Assembly: GCF_003011965.1 (NCBI RefSeq)
Contig: NZ_PXWG01000034.1
Location: 1 to 58,236, forward strand
Reading direction: 5' to 3'
DNA from: Streptosporangium nondiastaticum
Lineage (GTDB): Bacteria; Actinomycetota; Actinomycetes; Streptomycetales; Streptomycetaceae
Length of the DNA stretch: 58,236 nucleotides
Each line of letters begins with the position of its first letter. Position 1 is the stretch's first letter. Under the pieces are notes generated by a model. The model worked only from the letters and a program-made list of their open reading frames with translations, was not told where the DNA came from and made no database searches. Positions 53,045 to 58,236 of this stretch are shown piece after piece. A program made the position numbers and the translations under genes.

Positions 53045-54148
53045 TCAGGCCGAGCCGACGAAGACGACCAGGAGGAGCCAGACGACCGGCGCGGTCGGCA
53101 GGAGCGAGTCCAGCCGGTCCATGATGCCGCCGTGCCCCGGCAGCAGGGAGCCCATGTCCTTGATGCCGAGATCCCTCTTGATCATGGACTCGCCGAGGTC
53201 GCCCAGCGTGGCGCTGACCGCGACGGCGAGGCCGAGGAGCAGCCCCTCCCACCACACTCCGTCGTCGATCAGGAACTGCATGCACAGCGCGCCGGCGACC
53301 ATCGCGAAGGCGATCGCCCCGAGCAGCCCCTCGCGCGTCTTGCCGGGGCTGATGCGCGGGGCCAGCTTGCGCTTGCCGAACTTCCAGCCCACCGCGTACG
53401 CCCCCGTGTCGCTGACCACGGTCAGGATCAGGAACGTGAGCACCCGCCACGCGCCGTCTCCGGCCGCCAGCATGAGGGCTACGAACGTGGCCAGGAACGG
53501 CACGTAGAAGGCCGCGAAGATGCCCGCCGTGACGTCCTTCAGGTAGTCGTCGGGCGACTCCGTCATGCGCCACACGAGGACCGCCAGGGCGGTGAAGGCC
53601 ACGGCCACCCACGCGCCCTCGGCACCGCTGGCATAGCCGGCGATGACCATTGCGGCCCCGCCGACCGCGAGGGGCACCAGCGGGGCGCGGATCGACTTGC
53701 GCTCCGCGAGGCGTGAGGTCAGCTCCCACAGCCCGACCACCACGGCGATCACGATCACGCCGAGGAAGACGGGCTTGTAGATGAACAGGGAGGCGAGAAT
53801 CACCGCGCCGAGGCCGACGCCGACCCCTATCGCCGCCCGCAGATCACGGCCGGCGCTCTTCTTTCCTGCCTTCGGCGACTCGGGCGAGGCAGGCACCGGG
53901 GCAGGGTCCTGGGGCCGGATGTCGGGCTCCTGTTCGTCGCGGAACAGGGGGCCGCGGAGATGGGCGGCCCCCTGGTCACGGTCGTCCTGGTCTCCGCCTG
54001 AGGAGGGCACGATGGGCATGGGCCGAGTCTGCGCCGCCACGCCCGCCTCGTGCACAGGACCCGCCGAGGGGGCCGCAGAGGACGGCCCCCGGTCGGTGGA
54101 CCCCCGGTATCCGGCGCTCGGCGGGGTCCCCCAGGATGTCTCGTTCAT
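53045..54148 (-). CDS. cdsA: Phosphatidate cytidylyltransferase
   Basis: 367 residues. An acidic/Pro-rich cytoplasmic N-terminus of about 100 residues, as in other streptomycete CdsA proteins, precedes about eight membrane helices. The family signature lies in [27 protein letters not shown] and [20 protein letters not shown] followed by [15 protein letters not shown]. It makes CDP-diacylglycerol from phosphatidic acid and CTP. The ATG at 54148 overlaps the frr stop (TGATG), so frr-cdsA are translationally coupled. Confidence 0.95.
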   Translation of the reverse strand: MNETSWGTPPSAGYRGSTDRGPSSAAPSAGPVHEAGVAAQTRPMPIVPSSGGDQDDRDQGAAHLRGPLFRDEQEPDIRPQDPAPVPASPESPKAGKKSAGRDLRAAIGVGVGLGAVILASLFIYKPVFLGVIVIAVVVGLWELTSRLAERKSIRAPLVPLAVGGAAMVIAGYASGAEGAWVAVAFTALAVLVWRMTESPDDYLKDVTAGIFAAFYVPFLATFVALMLAAGDGAWRVLTFLILTVVSDTGAYAVGWKFGKRKLAPRISPGKTREGLLGAIAFAMVAGALCMQFLIDDGVWWEGLLLGLAVAVSATLGDLGESMIKRDLGIKDMGSLLPGHGGIMDRLDSLLPTAPVVWLLLVVFVGSA

Positions 54149-54705
54149 CAGACCTCGAGGAGCTCGGCTTCCTTGTGCTTGAGCAGCTCGTCCACCTGCG
54201 CCACGTACTTCGCGGTGGTGTCGTCGAGCTCCTTCTCCGCGCGGCGCACCTCGTCCTCGCCGGACTCCTTGTCCTTGACGAGCTTGTCGAGGGCGTCCTT
54301 GGCCTTGCGGCGGACGGAGCGGATCGAGACCTTGGCGTCCTCGGCCTTGGTCTTCGCGACCTTGACGAACTCGCGGCGGCGCTGCTCCGTGAGCTCCGGG
54401 AAGGTCACCCGGATGATGTTGCCGTCGTTGCTCGGGTTGACGCCGAGGTCGGAGTCGCGGATCGCCTGCTCGATGTTGCGGAGCGCGCTCTTGTCGAAGG
54501 GCGTCACCACCGCCATGCGCGGCTCCGGCACCGAGAAGGACGCCAGCTGGTTGATCGGCGTCAGCGCACCGTAGTAGTCCGCCACGATCTTGTTGAACAT
54601 CGCCGGGTGCGCACGCCCGGTGCGGATCGCCGCGAAGTCCTCCTTGGCGACCACAACGGCCTTCTCCATCTTCTCCTCGGCCTCGAGGAGGATCTCTTCG
54701 ATCAC
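54148..54705 (-). CDS. frr: Ribosome recycling factor
   Basis: 185 residues. GTG at 54705 is preferred over the adjacent GTG at 54708 because it gives six bases to AGGAG and the family's usual length. The three-helix bundle is clear: [40 protein letters not shown] and [18 protein letters not shown], ending in the [10 protein letters not shown] tail. With EF-G it splits post-termination ribosomes. Confidence 0.96.
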   Translation of the reverse strand: MIEEILLEAEEKMEKAVVVAKEDFAAIRTGRAHPAMFNKIVADYYGALTPINQLASFSVPEPRMAVVTPFDKSALRNIEQAIRDSDLGVNPSNDGNIIRVTFPELTEQRRREFVKVAKTKAEDAKVSIRSVRRKAKDALDKLVKDKESGEDEVRRAEKELDDTTAKYVAQVDELLKHKEAELLEV

Positions 54706-54796
54706 CACTTGCTCCTGGTGTTATCAGTAAGCAGAGCCTCGCCCCTGCGCGCGTCTTCTCCTGCACGGTGTCCGACCGGCAGGCAGTTGTCCATCC

Positions 54797-54823
54797 CCGT
54801 GCCGAGGTCTTCCCTCGGCACGG
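54797..54823 (-). terminator. Hairpin between pyrH and frr
   Basis: CCGTGCCGAGG (54797-54807) pairs perfectly with CCTCGGCACGG (54813-54823) around TCTTC, about 50 nt past the pyrH stop. It suggests that pyrH and frr-cdsA are at least partly separate transcripts. Confidence 0.75.
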
Positions 54824-54872
54824 AGTTGCCGTCCGTATCGGGTCTGGCCACTACGGACGGCCGTGCGGGTGG

Positions 54873-55652
54873 TCAGTCCCGCGTGCTCTGGTCGCTCACG
54901 AGCGTGCCGATCTTCTCACCCTTGACCGCACGCCCGATGTTGCCCTCGGCGAGCAGCTCGAAGACCAGGATCGGCAGCTTGTTGTCCATGCACAGGCTGA
55001 TGGCGGTGGCGTCGGCGACCTTCAGGCCCCGTGCGAGCACCTCGCTGTACTCGAGGGCGTCGAACTTGACCGCGTCGGGGTTCTTCTTCGGGTCGGAGTC
55101 GTAGACGCCGTCGACGCCGTTCTTGCCCATCAGGATCGCCTCGGCGTGGATCTCCAGGGCGCGCTGGGCGGCAGTGGTGTCGGTGGAGAAGTAGGGCATG
55201 CCCATGCCCGCGCCGAAGATCACGACGCGCCCCTTCTCCAGGTGGCGCACGGCGCGCAGCGGGATGAACGGCTCCGCGACCTGCCCCATGGTGATGCCGG
55301 TCTGAACGCGGGTCTCGATGCCCTCCTTGACCAGGAAGTCCTGGAGGGCCAGCGAGTTCATCACAGTGCCGAGCATGCCCATGTAGTCCGAGCGGGCCCG
55401 GTCCATGCCGCGCTGCTGCAGCTCGGCGCCACGGAAGAAGTTGCCGCCGCCGATGACGACGGCGATCTCGTAGCCCTCGCGGACCACGGCCGCGATCTCA
55501 CGGGCGATGGCGTGCACGACATCGGGGTCGACGCCGAGGCCGCCCCCGCCGGCGAACGCCTCGCCGGACAGTTTGAGCAGGAACCGGCGGCGTGGGCCGT
55601 GGTCAGCACTGGTGTCATCGGCGGCCTGCCGGGCGTCCGCACCCTGATTCAT
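54873..55652 (-). CDS. pyrH: UMP kinase
   Basis: 259 residues from the ATG at 55652 (GAGGAG seven bases upstream). Amino-acid-kinase fold: [14 protein letters not shown] at the start of the ATP site, [16 protein letters not shown] for UMP binding, and [19 protein letters not shown] with [20 protein letters not shown]. It phosphorylates UMP to UDP and is the bacterial, GTP-regulated type. The usual tsf-pyrH-frr order is kept. Confidence 0.96.
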   Translation of the reverse strand: MNQGADARQAADDTSADHGPRRRFLLKLSGEAFAGGGGLGVDPDVVHAIAREIAAVVREGYEIAVVIGGGNFFRGAELQQRGMDRARSDYMGMLGTVMNSLALQDFLVKEGIETRVQTGITMGQVAEPFIPLRAVRHLEKGRVVIFGAGMGMPYFSTDTTAAQRALEIHAEAILMGKNGVDGVYDSDPKKNPDAVKFDALEYSEVLARGLKVADATAISLCMDNKLPILVFELLAEGNIGRAVKGEKIGTLVSDQSTRD

Positions 55653-55680
55653 TGGAGCTCTCCTCGTGCACATACGAAGA

Positions 55681-55728
55681 AGGCCATTGCCGGATGGGTC
55701 CTTTCGGTTCCCTGTGCGGCAATGGCCT
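55681..55728 (-). terminator. Terminator of the rpsB-tsf operon
   Basis: AGGCCATTGCCG (55681-55692) pairs perfectly with CGGCAATGGCCT (55717-55728), 12 bp with a 24-nt loop, about 87 nt past the tsf stop and just before pyrH. Confidence 0.75.
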
Positions 55729-55814
55729 CCTCGTCACATCAGCGGCCGACCGGTGAGGGATCGGCTGCGTACGACCCTAGCGGGTCGCAGGTCAATCGCT
55801 GCCCTGCTGACGGC

Positions 55815-56651
55815 TCAGGCGCCGACGCGGATGCGCGCGAAGCGCTTCAGCGTGACACCGGCCTCGTCCAGGATCTTCTGGACGGACTTCTTGTTGTCCT
55901 TGGCGAACGCCTGGTCCAGCAGGACGTTCTCCTTGTAGAAGCCGGTGACGCGACCCTCGACGATCTTCGGCAGGGCGGCCTCGGGCTTGCCCTCCTCGCG
56001 AGCGGTGGCCTCGGCGACGCGGCGCTCGTTCTCGACCATCTCGGCCGGGATGTCCTCGCGGCTGAGGAACTTCGGCGCGAAGGCGGCGATGTGCTGCGCG
56101 ACGTCCTTGGCGACCTCGGCGTTCTCCTTGTCCAGCTCGACCAGGACGCCGACCTGCGGGGGCAGGTCCGCGGCGGTGCGGTGCATGTACACGGAAACGA
56201 AGCCGTTGTCGAAGCGCGCGAAGCGGTCGACGACGATCTTCTCGCCGAGGGTGGCGTTGGCCTCGTCCACGAAGGCCTGGACGGTCTTGCCGGCCTCGAT
56301 CTCGGAAGCCATGAGGGCCTCGACGTCGGCCGGGGCGCTCTTGGCGACGTGGGCGGCGAGGGCCTCGGCGACGGCCACGAACTTCTCGCCCTTGGCGACG
56401 AAGTCGGTCTCGCACTTCAGCTCGACGATGACACCGGAGGTGTTGTCGTCGGCGACGACGGAGACGACGGCACCGTTCTCGGTGGTGCGGCTCTCGCGCT
56501 TGGCCACGCCCTTCAGGCCCTTGACGCGCACGATCTCGACGGCCTTCTCGAGGTTGCCCTCGGCCTCGTCCAGCGCCTTCTTGCAGTCCATCATGCCGGC
56601 GCCGGTGAGCTCACGGAGCTTCTTGACGTCAGCGGCGGTGAAGTTCGCCAT
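55815..56651 (-). CDS. tsf: Elongation factor Ts
   Basis: 278 residues. The N-terminal UBA-like domain (KKLRELTGAGMMDCKKALDE), the core ETDFVAKGEKFVAVAEALA with the TDFV motif that opens the EF-Tu nucleotide site, and the C-terminal KIVEGRVTGFYKENVLLDQA are all present. It is the GDP/GTP exchange factor for EF-Tu. It follows rpsB by 100 bp containing a hairpin. Confidence 0.97.
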   Translation of the reverse strand: MANFTAADVKKLRELTGAGMMDCKKALDEAEGNLEKAVEIVRVKGLKGVAKRESRTTENGAVVSVVADDNTSGVIVELKCETDFVAKGEKFVAVAEALAAHVAKSAPADVEALMASEIEAGKTVQAFVDEANATLGEKIVVDRFARFDNGFVSVYMHRTAADLPPQVGVLVELDKENAEVAKDVAQHIAAFAPKFLSREDIPAEMVENERRVAEATAREEGKPEAALPKIVEGRVTGFYKENVLLDQAFAKDNKKSVQKILDEAGVTLKRFARIRVGA

Positions 56652-56696
56652 GGTCTGTGAATCTCTCTCGAAAGTCGTTGGGTGACTACGGGTGCA

Positions 56697-56734
56697 CGAC
56701 GGGGGCGGCGCTCTGCGCGCCGTCCCCCGTCATG
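56697..56734 (-). terminator. Hairpin between rpsB and tsf
   Basis: GACGGGGGCGGCGC and GCGCCGTCCCCCGTC can form a long stem with one bulged base. It may attenuate or separate tsf from rpsB. Confidence 0.55.
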
Positions 56735-56751
56735 ATCTACCGACTGAGTTG

Positions 56752-57603
56752 TCAGGCCTGCTCGGCGTCCGCGGCCGGAGCCTCGGCAGCGGCCTCGGCC
56801 GGCTTCTCGGCCTCGGCGTCGGCCTTCTTCTCGCCCTCGAGCAGGTCGCGCTCCCACTCGGCGAGGGGCTCGCCGGCGGCCTTGTCGGCCTTCGCGTCAC
56901 CGGTGGCGGCACCGGAGCGGGCGATGAGGCCCTCGGCGACGGCGTCGGCGATCACACGGGTGAGCAGCGTGACGGAGCGGATCGCGTCGTCGTTGCCCGG
57001 GATCTTGTAGTCGACCTCGTCGGGGTCGCAGTTGGTGTCGAGGATCGCGACGACCGGGATGCGGAGCTTGCGCGCCTCACCGACGGCGATGTGCTCCTTC
57101 TTGGTGTCGACGATCCAGACGGCGCTCGGCACCTTCTGCATCTCGCGGATGCCGCCGAGGGTCTTCTCGAGCTTGGCCTTCTCGCGGGAGAGGACCAGGA
57201 GCTCCTTCTTGGTGAGGCCGGAGGCGGCCACGTCCTCGAAGTCGATGAGCTCGAGCTCCTTCAGGCGCTGCAGGCGCTTGTAGACGGTCGAGAAGTTGGT
57301 GAGCATGCCGCCCAGCCAGCGCTGGTTGACGTAGGGCATGCCGACGCGCGTCGCCTGCTCGGCGATGGCCTCCTGGGCCTGCTTCTTCGTACCGACGAAC
57401 ATGATGGAGCCGCCGTGCGCGACGGTCTCCTTGACGAACTCGTAGGCGCGGTCGATGTACGACAGCGACTGGAGCAGGTCGATGATGTAGATGCCGTTGC
57501 GCTCCGTGAAGATGAAACGCTTCATCTTCGGGTTCCAACGACGGGTCTGGTGACCGAAGTGGACGCCGCTCTCCAGCAGCTCCCGCATCGTGACGACGGC
57601 CAT
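56752..57603 (-). CDS. rpsB: 30S ribosomal protein S2
   Basis: 283 residues from the ATG at 57603 (AAGGAG seven bases upstream). The S2 signatures are [53 protein letters not shown] and [20 protein letters not shown]. It ends in an Ala/Glu/Lys-rich tail (about 235-283) typical of actinobacteria. It is the first gene of rpsB-tsf. Confidence 0.97.
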   Translation of the reverse strand: MAVVTMRELLESGVHFGHQTRRWNPKMKRFIFTERNGIYIIDLLQSLSYIDRAYEFVKETVAHGGSIMFVGTKKQAQEAIAEQATRVGMPYVNQRWLGGMLTNFSTVYKRLQRLKELELIDFEDVAASGLTKKELLVLSREKAKLEKTLGGIREMQKVPSAVWIVDTKKEHIAVGEARKLRIPVVAILDTNCDPDEVDYKIPGNDDAIRSVTLLTRVIADAVAEGLIARSGAATGDAKADKAAGEPLAEWERDLLEGEKKADAEAEKPAEAAAEAPAADAEQA

Positions 57604-57918
57604 GGCCGCGCTCCTTGAAATACTCGGTTCCACGACGGCCGGGCGGCCGCCGCTCCTGACGCCCCGACGCGCCTGCCGTGGACGAGTGCCCTTGCGAGAA
57701 CCCTTCCGCGGACCGAGAGACACGGCCACCGGGCTGCCCGAAAAGGGACTGACGCGCCGGTAGCGGGGCGTGCGAAGTCGATCCGGTGACCCGGATCGCC
57801 ATGAGAAGTGTACGGGACCCGGGAAGGCGCGGGTGACGACGCTGTGCACAACCCGCGAGTAGTCCACAGATCCGCGTCAAGATCCCCGCGATCGCCGGAA
57901 GTCCGCCACGGTACCGGC
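57604..57918. promoter_or_regulatory. Divergent promoter region of rpsB and the M23-type gene
   Basis: The 315-bp gap between two divergent genes holds no ORF I can support. It should carry the strong rpsB promoter and the promoter of the secreted protein. Two DnaA-box-like 9-mers lie in it, TGTGCACAA at 57843-57851 and TAGTCCACA at 57860-57868. I could not assign -35/-10 boxes with confidence. Confidence 0.5.
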
Positions 57919-58236
57919 ATGACTCTCATCGGATCTTTGACACGGCTCGGACCTTTTGCGCGGCGCCTGCTTGCCGGGGCCGGGGCGGTCACGCTCTGTG
58001 TCCTCGCGGCGGCGGTCGGCGGCGGTACGGCGACGAGCGCACGGCCCTCGGCGGCCCCCGCTCCCGCCCCTGCGCCTGCCCCTGCCCCTGCCCCTGTTCC
58101 CGGGCCTGCCACGGCACCCGAGGCACCCGCTGCCGCGCTCGCGGCATTCGCCCGGTCCGCGGTCGCGGGGTCCGGGCCGTCCGGGCCCGGGGGTGGCGGA
58201 TCGGAGCGGGACGACCGGGCCTGGCCGGTCGCCGGG
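57919..58236 (+). CDS. Secreted M23-type peptidase, N-terminal part
   Basis: 106 codons from the ATG at 57919 to the window end; the gene is cut. A basic start (LTRLGPFARRLLAG) and a hydrophobic helix (AVTLCVLAAAVGGG) form a signal peptide. An Ala-Pro hexanucleotide repeat (APAPAPAPAPAPVP) and a Gly-rich linker follow, and then DDRAWPVAG. The last motif typically opens the LytM/M23 endopeptidase domain of streptomycete cell-wall hydrolases, which often sit beside rpsB, but the catalytic domain is outside the window. Confidence 0.7.
   Translation, partial: MTLIGSLTRLGPFARRLLAGAGAVTLCVLAAAVGGGTATSARPSAAPAPAPAPAPAPAPVPGPATAPEAPAAALAAFARSAVAGSGPSGPGGGGSERDDRAWPVAG

Noticed and set aside
57522..58112. 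Minus-strand ORF opposite the M23-type gene
   Set aside because: It reads the Ala-Pro repeat in the other direction and runs into rpsB out of frame; no domain is visible.

Overview
The window is a stretch of actinobacterial chromosome, almost certainly Streptomyces. GC is very high, many starts are GTG, genes are packed with ATGA and TGATG overlaps, and it runs from infB-nusA-rimP at one end to cdsA-frr-pyrH-tsf-rpsB at the other, as in streptomycete core chromosomes. I see no insertion sequence, prophage, tRNA, rRNA or CRISPR array. Two genes are cut by the window edges: infB (only its N-terminus is present) and an M23-type secreted protein.

Layout. 1-2572 (minus): rimP-nusA-rnpM-infB. 2742-4899 (plus): a Tat lipoprotein, a DUF4439 ferritin-like protein and a degenerate aminoglycoside-phosphotransferase-like protein. 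5228-12710 (minus): proS, two GNAT acetyltransferases, then ispG, rseP and dxr, so both MEP-pathway genes flank a site-2 protease. 12935-17100 (minus): a VLCAD-like acyl-CoA dehydrogenase behind a TetR-type dyad, and a NarL-type two-component pair. 17586-24610 (minus): quinone-type oxidoreductase, aldehyde dehydrogenase, PucR regulator and a solitary membrane-anchored VirD4/FtsK-like ATPase. 24893-27779: gabT, a PAP2 phosphatase and a small conserved protein. 28068-44147: a polyamine/GABA catabolic district with puuB-like oxidase, potCBA, a decayed potD, two gamma-aminobutyraldehyde dehydrogenases, an intact potD, an Lrp regulator and a class III aminotransferase, interrupted by two DUF4190 proteins, a NADAR protein, an adenosine/aminodeoxyfutalosine deaminase and a GDPD. 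44634-47697: an ABC ATPase with an atypical signature motif, its membrane partner and a DMT permease. 47765-51693 (minus): thiamine ABC transporter thiBPQ under a TPP riboswitch. 51769-57603 (minus): rlmN, cdsA, frr, pyrH, tsf, rpsB.

The most unusual feature is a short dispersed element, core CATGAGGC (usual context CCGCATGAGGCGG; near-palindrome GCCKCATGMGGC). By hand I count about 46 exact cores on the two strands, where roughly two are expected for this base composition, plus many one- or two-base variants (CATGGGGC, CACGAGGC, CACGGGGC, CGTGAGGC). They fill most intergenic gaps in the accessory part of the window. In two gaps they form same-strand arrays spaced 20-21 bp, about two helical turns. 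In three genes they lie inside the reading frame at spacings that are exact multiples of three, coding for His-Ala-rich linkers, one of them inside a PAP2 catalytic domain. I know of no named element that matches, and this is the leading candidate for something undescribed. Other points of interest are the frameshifted potD remnant, a pseudokinase-like protein, a motif shared by polyamine-gene promoters, and tandem duplications spanning two stop codons.
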